Source: a virus
Virus record (IMG/VR): IMGVR_UViG_3300045738_002456
Coordinates: 1 to 34,519 of that record
Reading direction: 5' to 3' (one strand)
Length of the DNA stretch: 34,519 bases
Position numbers and translations under genes: made by a program. The notes beneath the pieces were generated by a model. That model searched no databases and was not told where the DNA came from. It was given only the letters and a program-made list of their open reading frames with translations. Below are positions 12,621-21,081 of this stretch, in pieces (position 1 is the stretch's first letter; each line of letters starts with the position of its first letter).

Positions 12621-13887
12621 CCTGCCCCTGTCGCCTACACAGCTCGAGTCGGTCCGCGACTCCGGTGGCCGCGTGAACGTGTGGGAAGGCGCGATCCGAT
12701 CCGGGAAGACGATCGGGTCGATCCTGCGGTGGCTGATCTTCATCGCCATGGCACCCAAGGGCGGCGAGCTCGTCATGATCGGCCGCACCCGCGACACCGT
12801 GTGGCGCAACGTCATCGCCCCCATGCAGGACACCAGCCTGTTCGGCCCGATCGCGAACACCGTCAAGGGCAACTACGGCGCCCCGACGGTCACGATCCTC
12901 GGCCGCCGGATCTACGTCCTCGGCGCCCACGACGCGAAGGCGGAGAAGATCCTGCGCGGCCTCACGCTCGCCGGCGCCTACGTCGACGAGATCACCGTCG
13001 TGTCCGAGGAGTTCTTCACCCAGCTGCTGGGCCGCATGTCGGTGCCTGGTGCGCAGCTGTTCGGGACGACGAACCCCGACTCGCCGGCGCACTGGCTCAA
13101 GCGGAAGTTCCTCGACCGGCTCGAAGCGTTGCCGGACTGGCGCCGGTTCCACTTCACACTGGGCGACAACCCGTCGCTGACGGCCGAGTATGTGGCGTCG
13201 ATCAAGCGGGAGTTCACCGGCCTGTGGTACCGGCGGTTCATCCTCGGCGAGTGGGTGCAGGCCGAGGGCGCGATCTACGACATGTGGGACCCCGCCCGCC
13301 ACGTCGTTCCAGTCGACCAGCTGCCGACGATGGACCGGGTGCTCGCGCTCGGCGTCGACTACGGAACCACGAACCCCACCCGCGGCCTCATCGTCGGCGT
13401 GGCCCGCGACCGCCTCTGGGCCGTCGACGAGTGGGCGCCACCGGCCGGGACCGACGCGGACCTGTCCGCCGGCATGCTGACCTGGATGGGGCGCCGTCCC
13501 GTCGAATCGTGGCGATCCCCCGAATGGGTGTTCGTCGACCCGGCCGCTGCGTCATTCAAGATGCAGCTCCGCAGGGACGGACTCACCAACGTCCGCGGCG
13601 GCGTGAACGAGGTGCTGCCCGGCATCCGGACGATCGCGTCCCTGTTCGCGACTGACCGACTCAAGGTGTCTGCGTCCTGCACGAACCTGATCGAGCAGAT
13701 CCCCGGGTACGCGTGGGACCCGAAAGCCACCGAACGCGGCGACGACGCCCCGATCAAGGTCAACGACCACGAGGTTGACGCCCTGAGGTACGCCGTCCAG
13801 TCGTCGCGCCGTCTGTGGCGCAACGAGATTCCCCTGACCGCCACTGTCGACCCCGATCCTGACGACACGCTCGAGGAGGCCGCCTGA
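12607..13887 (+). CDS. terL: Terminase large subunit
   Basis: A 426-residue packaging motor. The Walker A is EGAIRSGKT (27-35, Lys34) and Walker B is GAYVDEIT (Asp127, Glu128). Nuclease-domain acids are Asp251 (GVDYGT), Asp311 (VFVDPAA) and Asp391 (NDHEVDALRYA), the RNase H-like arrangement of TerL. It pumps DNA into the prohead and cuts it. LFGTTNPDSPAHWLK near 151 is the usual motif III/coupling region. The length is typical. The start at 12607 lies inside terS, the only in-frame ATG that gives a normal N terminus. Confidence 0.95.
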   Translation: MTTTDLPLSPTQLESVRDSGGRVNVWEGAIRSGKTIGSILRWLIFIAMAPKGGELVMIGRTRDTVWRNVIAPMQDTSLFGPIANTVKGNYGAPTVTILGRRIYVLGAHDAKAEKILRGLTLAGAYVDEITVVSEEFFTQLLGRMSVPGAQLFGTTNPDSPAHWLKRKFLDRLEALPDWRRFHFTLGDNPSLTAEYVASIKREFTGLWYRRFILGEWVQAEGAIYDMWDPARHVVPVDQLPTMDRVLALGVDYGTTNPTRGLIVGVARDRLWAVDEWAPPAGTDADLSAGMLTWMGRRPVESWRSPEWVFVDPAAASFKMQLRRDGLTNVRGGVNEVLPGIRTIASLFATDRLKVSASCTNLIEQIPGYAWDPKATERGDDAPIKVNDHEVDALRYAVQSSRRLWRNEIPLTATVDPDPDDTLEEAA

Positions 13888-14066
13888 TGACTGACCACCT
13901 CCTCGCCACCGTCACGATCACGAAGACCCTCACCGACGACGACGTCATCATCGACATCACGGCGTGCGACCCCGAAGGCGACACCATGCCCCTGGTCGAC
14001 GCGCTCGGCATGATCGAGCTCGGCAAGGACTCACTGATCCGCAGCTCGATGGGCGAGGACCACTGA
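13887..14066 (+). CDS. Small protein between terL and portal
   Basis: A 59-residue acidic protein. The N-terminal half is beta-like (LLATVTITKTLTDDDVIIDI) and a short helix follows (LVDALGMIELGKDSL). The ATG shares TGATG with the terL stop and its own TGA shares TGATG with the portal start, so it is firmly in the operon. Function is unknown. Confidence 0.65.
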   Translation: MTDHLLATVTITKTLTDDDVIIDITACDPEGDTMPLVDALGMIELGKDSLIRSSMGEDH

Positions 14067-15646
14067 TGCCCCTCCCCACCGGAAACATCACCTGGCCCCC
14101 CAAGCAGCTCGCCACCATCACCCCCCAGATCGCACAATGGGCCGCCTGGTACTCCGGCAACCCCGACGACCTCACCTCCGCCTACGGTGGCACCGACACC
14201 GCCGGCCGCCCCCTCGAGCGGATCCGCCCCGCCCAGTTCTCCGGCGGCGTCGTCGGAGCTGTCGCCCGCTGGTTCTGGGGCCAGCCCACCGCCGACGGCA
14301 ACCAGCGAACCAAGCTCCACGTCCCCCTCGCCTCCGACATCGCGACCGCCTCGGCCGACCTGCTGTTCTCCGAGCAGCCCCGCATCGTCACCAACGAGGA
14401 CGAGGACAAGAAGTCTGTCCGCAAGGAGCGGCTCGACACGATCCTCGAAGGGGCCTCGTGGGAGTCGCTGCTCCCCGAGGCTGGTGAGGTTGCCTCTGCC
14501 CTGACCGGGGTGTACCTGCGGATCGTGTGGGACGACGAGATCGCCGACCACCCGCTGATCACCGCCGTCCACGCCGACGCCGCTTGGCCCGAGTTCCGCA
14601 TGGGCCGCCTGTCCGCGGTCACGTTCTGGCAGATCGTCGACACCCACGGCAGCACCGTGGTCCGCCACCTCGAGCGCCACGAGCCGGGCCGGATCGAGCA
14701 TGGCCTCTACGAGGGTCGGGCCAACGACCTGGGCCGCCCGATCCCACTGACCGAGCACCCTTCGACCGCTGACCTGTCCGTTGATGCGGACTCCGGCATC
14801 GCGACCGGCACGAACCGGATGACGGCCGTGTACGTGCCGAACGTCCGCCCGAACCGGAAGTGGCGCAACGACCCGGTCGGGTCGAACCTGGGTCGCTCGG
14901 ACTTCGACGGCATCGAGGGCCCCATGGACGCCCTCGACGAGACGTACACGTCGTGGATGCGGGACGTGCGGATCGGCAAGGGCCGCATCCTCGTCGACCA
15001 GACCGCGCTCGAGTCCCAGGGTCGCGGGAAGGGTGCCAGCGTCGACCTCGACCAGGAAGTGTTCGTCGGCCTCAACGTGATGGGCGAAGGCGGCGAAGGT
15101 GCCCCGTTCAGGCCGCAGCAGTTCGAGATCCGTGCAGCCGATCACCAGGCCACCATTCAGGGCCTCCTCGAGCGGATCATCTCCGGCGCTGGCTACAGCT
15201 TGCAGACGTTCGGCTTGGCCAACACCGACGGCGGCGCGCAGACTGCGACCGAGGTGTCCGCCCGCGAACGCAAGTCCATGACGACCCGAGAGAAGAAGAC
15301 CCGCTACTGGTCGCCCGCGCTCGGACACCTGCTGCAGGCGTTGCTCGAGGTCGACGCCGCGAAGTTCGGTGGTCCGGGCCCGTTCGAACGGCTCAAGGTC
15401 GAGTTCCCGCCGTCGGTGCAGCCGACGATCATGGAGCTCGCGTCGACCGCACAGGTGCTGAAGACGGCGCAGGCCGCGTCGATCGAGACGCTGGTACGCC
15501 TCACGCATCCGGACTGGGACAAGCCGGCCGTGGACACCGAGGTCGCTCTCATCAAGGATCAGAACGCGCTCACCGTCCCCGACATGGGGCCCCTGCCGGG
15601 TGAGGCCGGCAGTGAAGCGCCGGCCACCGTCGACTCCGACGCCTAG
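14066..15646 (+). CDS. Portal protein
   Basis: A 526-residue portal. The N terminus (WPPKQLATITPQIAQWAAWY, then SAYGG), KLHVPLASDIATASADLLFS near residue 85 and the Thr/Glu-rich C-terminal region with QTATEVSARERKSMTTREKK are characteristic of actinophage portals of the SPP1 gp6-like superfamily. It forms the dodecameric ring at the head vertex through which DNA passes and on which TerL and the connectors dock. The position between terL and the MuF-like gene agrees. It begins by TGATG overlap. Confidence 0.9.
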   Translation: MPLPTGNITWPPKQLATITPQIAQWAAWYSGNPDDLTSAYGGTDTAGRPLERIRPAQFSGGVVGAVARWFWGQPTADGNQRTKLHVPLASDIATASADLLFSEQPRIVTNEDEDKKSVRKERLDTILEGASWESLLPEAGEVASALTGVYLRIVWDDEIADHPLITAVHADAAWPEFRMGRLSAVTFWQIVDTHGSTVVRHLERHEPGRIEHGLYEGRANDLGRPIPLTEHPSTADLSVDADSGIATGTNRMTAVYVPNVRPNRKWRNDPVGSNLGRSDFDGIEGPMDALDETYTSWMRDVRIGKGRILVDQTALESQGRGKGASVDLDQEVFVGLNVMGEGGEGAPFRPQQFEIRAADHQATIQGLLERIISGAGYSLQTFGLANTDGGAQTATEVSARERKSMTTREKKTRYWSPALGHLLQALLEVDAAKFGGPGPFERLKVEFPPSVQPTIMELASTAQVLKTAQAASIETLVRLTHPDWDKPAVDTEVALIKDQNALTVPDMGPLPGEAGSEAPATVDSDA

Positions 15647-15655
15647 GATCAGGCC

Positions 15656-16723
15656 ATGGCGGTCAGCGCGGACTACACGGCGAATCTTGCCGCGGACGTG
15701 GTCGGCCTGTACCAGGACGCCGAGCAGATCCTGCTGCAGCGGATCGCCCGCGCGCTCGCGCAGGACATGGACGCCCCCGACTGGGCCGAACGCAAACTGC
15801 TGCAGGTCCAGCTCCTGCAGCAGCAGACGGTTCGCCAGCTGCAGGAGCTCACGGGCCGGTCGGCGCAGGAGGTCGCCGCGGCGGTCCTGAAGGCGTACAA
15901 CCGGGGCCAGGCGCTCGCTGCGACCGATCTGGCGGCGTTGGCCGCTGGTGCGACCGGGGACCCGGGCGGGTTACCCCCAGGCCTGCCGGCGGTGGAGTCG
16001 CTGGTGACCGAGACGGTCGGCGCCGTGCAGGCCACCCACGCGGGGATCCTGCGGTCCGTCGACGACGTGTTCCGCGAGGTCATCGCCCGATCAGCCCCGC
16101 AGGTGCTGTTGGGTGTGCAGACGCGCCGGGAGGCCGCTCAGTCCGCGTTGGACCAGTTCGCTGCCCGCGGGGTGACCGGGTTCACCGACAGGGCCGGTAG
16201 GCGGTGGGCGCTTGAGTCCTACGTCGAGATGGCCACGAGGGCCGGTACTGCGAACGCCGCGGTGGACGGCCATGTTGCCCGGCTCGCTGCTGGCGGGCAT
16301 GACCTGGTGATCGTGTCGGACGCCCCACAGGAGTGCAAGATCTGCCGGCCGTGGGAGGGCAAAGTTCTGTCGATCGCTGCGGTGCGGCGGGTCGATGGGC
16401 CGGCGGTGGACACGTTGGCCGCTGCCCGCCGTGATGGCCTGTTCCACCCGGGGTGTCGGCACAGTGTGTCGGCGTACCTGCCTGGCGTGACGAAGACCCC
16501 GACGCGGACCGCTGACCCTGAGGGGGATGCGGCGCGGCAGAGGCTGCGGTATCTCGAGCGGCAGACGCGGGCGGCGAAGCGTCAGGTGGCGGTCGCGCTC
16601 GACGACACGGCCCGGGCTGCTGCGCAGGCGCGGGTGCGGGCGTACCAGTCCAAGATCCGCGCGCATGTCGGCTCCACAGCTGCGAAGCGGCAGCCGGGCC
16701 GCGAACGTCTCGGCGCCCTCTAG
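15656..16723 (+). CDS. MuF-like minor head protein (phage_min_cap2 type)
   Basis: A 355-residue minor capsid protein. The N-terminal half is helical. The C-terminal MuF-like region shows YVEMATRAGTANAAVDGHV, then APQECKICRPWEGKVLS and FHPGCRHSVSAYLPG, the signature of the phage minor capsid protein 2 family, with a possible Cys/His metal site. Such proteins sit inside the head with the portal and may be ejected with DNA. The last 60 residues are very basic and coiled, fitting DNA contact. AGGATCAGG precedes the ATG. Confidence 0.88.
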   Translation: MAVSADYTANLAADVVGLYQDAEQILLQRIARALAQDMDAPDWAERKLLQVQLLQQQTVRQLQELTGRSAQEVAAAVLKAYNRGQALAATDLAALAAGATGDPGGLPPGLPAVESLVTETVGAVQATHAGILRSVDDVFREVIARSAPQVLLGVQTRREAAQSALDQFAARGVTGFTDRAGRRWALESYVEMATRAGTANAAVDGHVARLAAGGHDLVIVSDAPQECKICRPWEGKVLSIAAVRRVDGPAVDTLAAARRDGLFHPGCRHSVSAYLPGVTKTPTRTADPEGDAARQRLRYLERQTRAAKRQVAVALDDTARAAAQARVRAYQSKIRAHVGSTAAKRQPGRERLGAL

Positions 16724-16820
16724 CCGCCGCGCTCTCCCCCACGATCAACCCGTCCAGGTGGCGGGTGTTTCACCCTGCCCAGGCGGCAGGTCCAACCGAC
16801 GAGCCCAGGAGGCCCGCAGC
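16724..16820. other. Intergenic region before scaffold with hairpin elements
   Basis: A 97-bp gap. CCTGCC/GGCAGG (16774-16790, loop CAGGC) is a weak hairpin. ATCAACCC (16744-16751) and CCAGGTGGC (16754-16762) followed by GGGTGTTTC repeat the words of the hairpin upstream of terS. CAGGAGGC gives a strong ribosome site for the scaffold gene. Confidence 0.4.
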
Positions 16821-17540
16821 ATGACCGCAGACACCAGCACCACCGAGACGACCGGCACCGACACCGGGACGGAGACCGCGGCCACCGAGGCGGCGGCCAC
16901 CGAGACGGGAACGGGCGAGTCCACGGCCGAAACCCAGGCCGCCCAGACCACCGACGAGACCGCCGAAGCGAAGGCCACCCGCCTCGAAACCGAGAATGCT
17001 CGCCTCCGACGTGAGAACGCCTCCGAGCGTGTCTCGGCCAAGGAACAGGCCGCCGAGGAAGCCCGCACCGAACTGCTGGCCACCCTGACCAAGGCACTCG
17101 GCGGCGAGACCGGCGACGAGGCGCCCACGGTGGAGCAGCTCGCCACCCAGCTCACCGAGCAGACCACCAAGACCGAGGCCGCCGCGGCCATCGCCCGCGA
17201 CACGCAGGCCGAACTCGTCGTGTGGCAGAACGCCACCGACCTCAAGGTCGACCCCAAGGCGCTGACCGACTCGCGAGCCTTCGAGAAGGCCATCAAGGAT
17301 CTCGACCCGACCGACGACGCGTTCGCCGAGAAGGTCAAGGAAGCCGCCCAGGAGGCGGTCAAGAACAACCCCAAGCTCGGCGCAGCCCAGGCGGCTGGCA
17401 AGAGCGGCACAGAGCTCAACGGCGGGTCCGGTGAGGGTGCCACCACGCAAGACCAGTTCAACCAGATGACCGGGGCCGAGCGCAACCAGCTCGCCCAGAC
17501 CAACCCCACCCTCTACGCCCGGCTCTCCGGCCGGGAGTAG
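16821..17540 (+). CDS. Head scaffolding protein
   Basis: A 239-residue protein with a low-complexity Thr/Glu/Ala-rich start, a charged coiled-coil from about residue 50 to 110 (EAKATRLETENARLRRENAS and beyond) and a polar helical C terminus ending LYARLSGRE. This composition and the position directly before the major capsid gene are typical of scaffolds, which guide prohead assembly and then leave. A strong ribosome site (CCAGGAGGC) fits high expression. No protease domain is visible. Confidence 0.85.
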   Translation: MTADTSTTETTGTDTGTETAATEAAATETGTGESTAETQAAQTTDETAEAKATRLETENARLRRENASERVSAKEQAAEEARTELLATLTKALGGETGDEAPTVEQLATQLTEQTTKTEAAAAIARDTQAELVVWQNATDLKVDPKALTDSRAFEKAIKDLDPTDDAFAEKVKEAAQEAVKNNPKLGAAQAAGKSGTELNGGSGEGATTQDQFNQMTGAERNQLAQTNPTLYARLSGRE

Positions 17541-17566
17541 CAACCCGCCCCTGAAGGAGCACCATC

Positions 17567-18460
17567 ATGGCCAAGACCCTCTCCACCGACCTGTACATCC
17601 CGGAGGTGTGGGCCGACCTCGCCGCCGAGTCGTACTCGACCAAGGCGATCGTCGGCACCAGCCCCGCCGTCCTGACCGACGACTCGCTCGCCGGCCAGCC
17701 CGGCGAGCTGATCAGCTTCCCGAAGTGGATGCTGCTCGACGACCTCGAGGACCTCGACGAGACCGACGTCCTGGTCCCCGAGAAGCTCAGCCAGTCCGCC
17801 TCGCAGGCCGCGATCAAGGAGGCCGGCAAGGCGGTCGAGTGGACCGACAAGGCCAAGCTGACCGGCATCGGCAACGTCCAGGACGAGGCCATCCGCCAGT
17901 TCGGTGAGCTCGCCGCCCGCAAGGTCGACGCCGACCTGATCACCGCCGCGCAGGCCACGGTGACCGACGGCGTCACCTACGCCGACGGGTCCACCGCCGA
18001 CGACTCGGCACCCCTGGCGCACACCATCACCAACGCCGGCGGCACGATCACCTGGGACGGCCTGGTCGACGGGCTCGAGCTGTTCGGTGACGACTTCGAG
18101 CCCTCGGAGTACGCCGGCCTGTACGTGTCCGCGCGTGGCCGCTCGCAGATCATGAAGGACGACGACTTCATCCGGGCGTCCGAGCTCGGCACCGGTGGCC
18201 CCGGTTCGGTGCTGCGTCGCGGGTTCGTGGGCGAGATCGCCGGCCTGCCGGTGTACGTGACGAACCGGCTCGCGAACACCAAGGCGCTGGTCCTGAAGCG
18301 GAACAGCCTCGGCCTGTTCTACAAGCGGCGCCCGGTCGTCGAGCAGGATCGCGACATCCTGGCCCGCACCACGGTCGTGGCGACCAACATGCACTACGCC
18401 ACGAAGCGGGTCAACGACAAGGGCGTCCTCGTCGTGACGCTCGCGGTGGACGCGGGCTGA
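17567..18460 (+). CDS. Major capsid protein
   Basis: A 297-residue HK97-fold capsid protein. The N-terminal pattern (LYIPEVWADLAAES, LAGQPGELISFPKW, AAIKEAGKAVEWTDKAKLTG, LAARKVDADLITAA) matches proteins often labelled N4-gp56-family major capsid. Length and position after the scaffold agree. GAAGGAGC upstream is a strong ribosome site, and codon use is very regular, as in highly expressed genes. A GC-rich hairpin lies after the next small gene and may limit readthrough. Confidence 0.92.
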   Translation: MAKTLSTDLYIPEVWADLAAESYSTKAIVGTSPAVLTDDSLAGQPGELISFPKWMLLDDLEDLDETDVLVPEKLSQSASQAAIKEAGKAVEWTDKAKLTGIGNVQDEAIRQFGELAARKVDADLITAAQATVTDGVTYADGSTADDSAPLAHTITNAGGTITWDGLVDGLELFGDDFEPSEYAGLYVSARGRSQIMKDDDFIRASELGTGGPGSVLRRGFVGEIAGLPVYVTNRLANTKALVLKRNSLGLFYKRRPVVEQDRDILARTTVVATNMHYATKRVNDKGVLVVTLAVDAG

Positions 18461-18465
18461 TCGTC

Positions 18466-18600
18466 GTGGGAATGCTGATCAACCGGCACCGCGACCGGCA
18501 CGAGACTCCGGCGAAGAAGCCGGCGGCGAAGAAGGCGCCAGCTGCAAAGAAGGCCCCGGCGAAGAAGCCGGCGGCGAAGTCCGAGTCGTCCGACTCGTGA
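18466..18600 (+). CDS. Lys/Ala/Pro-rich small protein after capsid gene
   Basis: A 44-residue protein from GTG at 18466 (or ATG at 18472, in frame). After a short basic start (MLINRHRDRHE) it consists of histone H1-like repeats, PAKKPAAKKAPAAKK and similar, then an acidic SESSDS end. No strong ribosome site precedes it, so it may be translated by coupling to the capsid gene. Similar KAAKK-type small genes follow capsid genes in other actinophages. The function is not known; binding to packaged DNA or a disordered decoration role is possible. Confidence 0.6.
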   Translation: MGMLINRHRDRHETPAKKPAAKKAPAAKKAPAKKPAAKSESSDS

Positions 18601-18606
18601 CCGTGC

Positions 18607-18635
18607 GGGCGGGGCCCACGACCTGGGTCCCGCCC
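18607..18635 (+). terminator. GC-rich hairpin after capsid genes
   Basis: A 12-bp stem with one G-T wobble (18607-18618 and 18624-18635) and loop CGACC. No U tract follows, so it may act as an attenuator or mRNA-stabilising end of the capsid message, not as a full terminator. GAAGGAGGC for the next gene follows. Confidence 0.55.
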
Positions 18636-18668
18636 GTGCACCCCATCACCGTCTGAAGGAGGCGCCAC

Positions 18669-19085
18669 ATGCCTGCACCTGTGTACGCCACCCAGTCGGA
18701 CTATGACGCCTGGATCGACGACCCGGGCTCCACGACGATCGCCACCGTCGTGTTCCGCACCGCGTCCTCGATCATCGACGAGGCCCTGATCGGCGCCGTC
18801 TACGCCACCGACCCGACCACCGAGCTCCCCACGGACGCACGCGTGGCCGAGGTCCTGCGGGACGCGGTCTGCGCACAGGTGCAGTGGATGGACGCCGAGG
18901 GCGACACGACCGGCCTCGGCGGTGCCGAGGTCGACTCCGCGTCGATCGGATCGGTGTCGTTCTCCGGGCAGCGGTCCACCCAGCCCCCGATGCGGTTGCC
19001 GTCCGGGCGGCAGCTGTCGGCCGCGGCGTCGGCGGTCCTGCGGGTCGAGGGGATGCTCCCGGCCGGTGTGATCGTCCATGGCTGA
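18669..19085 (+). CDS. Head-tail connector protein (gp6-like)
   Basis: A 138-residue protein with a helical N terminus (TQSDYDAWIDDP, then TASSIIDEALIG), TTELPTDARVAEVLRDAVC in the middle and a beta/loop end. It looks like the helical adaptor that binds the portal (HK97 gp6/SPP1 gp15 type). The first gene after the capsid unit is the usual place. GAAGGAGGC precedes the ATG. The assignment is from layout and motif impression. Confidence 0.72.
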   Translation: MPAPVYATQSDYDAWIDDPGSTTIATVVFRTASSIIDEALIGAVYATDPTTELPTDARVAEVLRDAVCAQVQWMDAEGDTTGLGGAEVDSASIGSVSFSGQRSTQPPMRLPSGRQLSAAASAVLRVEGMLPAGVIVHG

Positions 19086-19401
19086 GATCCCCGCCCGCTA
19101 CCTCGTGCACACCGTGGCGGTCCAGCCGTACACCGGCGACACCGCCTACGGCCCCACGCACGCGACCACACGCGACCACCGGGCGTTCGTCGATGAGGAG
19201 CGCAAGCTGGTGCGCAGCTCATACGGCTCCGAAGTCGTCTCCGAGGCCGCCCTGTACCTGCGTCGCGCAGCCGCACCGGACTTCCCCCTCAACACCCTCG
19301 TGACACTGCCCTCAGGGCGTGTTGCGACCGTCCTGGCCGTCTCGGACCGCTCCGACGGCGGACAAGGGTCCTGGCAGCACCTGCAGGTCGACCTGACGTG
19401 A
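19078..19401 (+). CDS. Head closure (stopper) protein
   Basis: A 107-residue mostly beta protein (VHTVAVQPYTGDTAYGPT, FVDEERKLVRSS, LNTLVTLPSGRVATVLAVSD). The pattern fits the small beta-barrel head-closure protein (SPP1 gp16 type) that plugs the connector after packaging. It overlaps the adaptor gene by 8 bases and the next gene by GTGA, which supports the assignment to the neck module. Confidence 0.7.
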   Translation: MAEIPARYLVHTVAVQPYTGDTAYGPTHATTRDHRAFVDEERKLVRSSYGSEVVSEAALYLRRAAAPDFPLNTLVTLPSGRVATVLAVSDRSDGGQGSWQHLQVDLT

Positions 19402-19748
19402 GCTGGTCGACCAGCTCGATCGAGATCCGCCTACGCCGGATCGCCGCCGAGAAGCGAGAGGCCGCAGCGAAGGGCCTCACCCTGGCCGCCGAGCACGTGC
19501 TGCAGGTGTCTCGCACCAGGGTCCCGATCGAGGAGGGCACCCTCGAGCGGTCGGGGTCCGTCTCGGTCGACGCCGACGAGCTTGTCGCGCACATCTCCTA
19601 CGACACCCCCTACGCCGTGCGCCAGCACGAGGACATGACCCTGCGGCACGACGCCGGCCGCCAAGCGAAGTACCTCGAGTCCGCGCTGACCGGGGAGAAG
19701 AAGACGATCCGGCAGATCATCGCCGACACCATCCGCGACGCCGACTAG
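19398..19748 (+). CDS. HK97 gp10-like neck/tail completion protein
   Basis: A 116-residue protein starting at GTG with GTGA overlap. VSRTRVPIEEGTLERSGSVS near residue 36 and ISYDTPYAVRQHEDMTLRH near 66 are the typical signature of HK97 gp10/minor capsid-type neck proteins. YLESALTGEKKTIRQIIAD closes it. It probably helps join the tail to the head. Confidence 0.82.
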   Translation: MSWSTSSIEIRLRRIAAEKREAAAKGLTLAAEHVLQVSRTRVPIEEGTLERSGSVSVDADELVAHISYDTPYAVRQHEDMTLRHDAGRQAKYLESALTGEKKTIRQIIADTIRDAD

Positions 19749-19762
19749 AACGGGGGCCCCGG

Positions 19763-20215
19763 ATGCGCGACGTGTTCCTCGACGGCATCGCCCGCCACCT
19801 GGCCGACAACGTCGACACCGCCACCTACAACCCGGACGGGATCTACACGGCCGGCCAGCTCGGCATCATCATCGCGGCCCGCCCCGCCGACCCTGCCGAC
19901 CTGATCAGCATCTCGGCGTACTCCGTCGATGACGACCCGACCCTGTCGGACAGCACGTTGGGTCTGCAGGTCTGGGCGCGCCGCGACAGCCGTGACCCGC
20001 GGGTCGTCGGTCGCACCGCAGACGCCGTGTTCGACACCCTGCACGGCCTGCACGACCTGCGCCTCCCGTCAGCCGAAGACGGGCCGGCAGGGGTGTGGCT
20101 GACGTCCTGCGAACGCCGCTCGCACGTGTCCGGCGGGCAGGACGACAACGGCCGCTGGGCGGAGATCAGCAACTTCTACTGCCTCGTGCACTACCCATCG
20201 ACCCACCGAATCTGA
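19763..20215 (+). CDS. Tail terminator protein
   Basis: A 150-residue protein with FLDGIARHLADN at the start, IIAARPADPADLISISAYSV, LGLQVWARRDSRDPRVVG and a C-terminal beta segment (WAEISNFYCLVHYP). This matches the tail terminator/minor capsid 3 fold (lambda gpU type), which caps the tail tube and joins it to the neck. The position just before the tail tube gene agrees. Confidence 0.78.
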   Translation: MRDVFLDGIARHLADNVDTATYNPDGIYTAGQLGIIIAARPADPADLISISAYSVDDDPTLSDSTLGLQVWARRDSRDPRVVGRTADAVFDTLHGLHDLRLPSAEDGPAGVWLTSCERRSHVSGGQDDNGRWAEISNFYCLVHYPSTHRI

Positions 20216-20226
20216 GGAGCACCGTC

Positions 20227-20445
20227 ATGGCCGCATCGAAGAACGACACCACGGACACCAAGGCCGACGTCCAGCCGGACGCCGAGACCGCCGAGCAGGC
20301 CGAGCAGGCCCCCTCCGAGACCGCCGAGCAGGCGCCCGCCGCGGGTCCGACCCACCGGAACCAGCACGGCGACCCGGTCCACATCCAACCCGGCCTGCAC
20401 GCCTTCGTCGAGGGCCGCGGGTTCACGCCCATCGACGCCCACTGA
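20227..20445 (+). CDS. Small acidic protein before tail tube gene
   Basis: A 72-residue protein. Residues 14-43 are low-complexity (AETAEQAEQAPSETAEQAP), followed by a basic HRNQHGDPVHIQPG segment and a short C-terminal motif. GAGGAGC precedes the ATG. Its low complexity resembles an extension or decoration peptide. The function is unknown. Confidence 0.6.
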   Translation: MAASKNDTTDTKADVQPDAETAEQAEQAPSETAEQAPAAGPTHRNQHGDPVHIQPGLHAFVEGRGFTPIDAH

Positions 20446-20488
20446 CCAGCCCCAGCCACACCACCACCGCCCCGAAGGAGCACACCTC

Positions 20489-20992
20489 ATGCCTGTCACC
20501 ACCAAGGCCCCCCTCGGGGCCCCCACCCTGAACCGCAAGTGGCGCGTCGACGTCAACACCGGCACCTCCGAGACCCCCGTCTGGTCGCCCCTGCGGGGCA
20601 TGGCCGAGCTCACGACCGGGAAGAACTACACCACCCAGGACACCTCGGACTTCGACTCCGAGGGCTACACGTCCCAGGCGGTCACCGCGCTCGGCTGGTC
20701 CTTGGAGTCCAAGGTCAACCGCAAGGTCGACCCCACCGACCCGACGATCTACGACGTCGCGCAGGAGGCTCTGCGGACGGCGTCGGACATCATCGGCCTC
20801 GGCAACGAGGTCGAGGTCCGGTTCTACGAGTACAGCGGCGCCAGCGGCCCCGCGGTCGAGGCGTACTCCGGGCGCGTGTCCGTGCAGTACGTGGACGACG
20901 GCGGCGGCATGGACGCGCTGTCGACGGCGACCGTGACCCTGACCGGGTGCGGCAAGCGCAACCCGATCACCCACCCCGCCGACGAGAGCTGA
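20489..20992 (+). CDS. Major tail (tube) protein
   Basis: A 167-residue protein with WRVDVNTGTSETPVWSPLRG, TQDTSDFDSEGY, GWSLESKVNRKVDP and a beta-rich C terminus, the usual pattern of siphovirus tail tube proteins. GAAGGAGC before the ATG fits high expression, and a perfect 14-bp hairpin follows the gene. It polymerises around the tape measure to form the tail tube. Confidence 0.88.
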   Translation: MPVTTKAPLGAPTLNRKWRVDVNTGTSETPVWSPLRGMAELTTGKNYTTQDTSDFDSEGYTSQAVTALGWSLESKVNRKVDPTDPTIYDVAQEALRTASDIIGLGNEVEVRFYEYSGASGPAVEAYSGRVSVQYVDDGGGMDALSTATVTLTGCGKRNPITHPADES

Positions 20993-21008
20993 TCGCTCGT
21001 CCCTGAAC

Positions 21009-21048
21009 GACTGCGGGTCGGGCCACGGCTGGACCCCGACCCGCAGTC
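21009..21048 (+). terminator. Strong hairpin after tail tube gene
   Basis: A perfect 14-bp stem (GACTGCGGGTCGGG at 21009-21022, CCCGACCCGCAGTC at 21035-21048), with an inner CCA/TGG pairing over a CGGC loop. There is no U tract. It probably attenuates transcription or protects the abundant tail tube mRNA. Confidence 0.65.
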
Positions 21049-21081
21049 CCAGCCACCCTCAACCAGCCGGAGGAACCCACC

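Noticed and set aside
12681-13655. Long + strand frame inside terL
   Set aside because: Arg/Pro-rich shadow frame. The terL frame holds all ATPase and nuclease motifs.
13760-15508. 582-codon minus-strand open frame opposite the portal gene
   Set aside because: Composition is that of a reverse shadow (Arg, Gly, Leu), with no recognisable domain, and it covers the portal gene completely.
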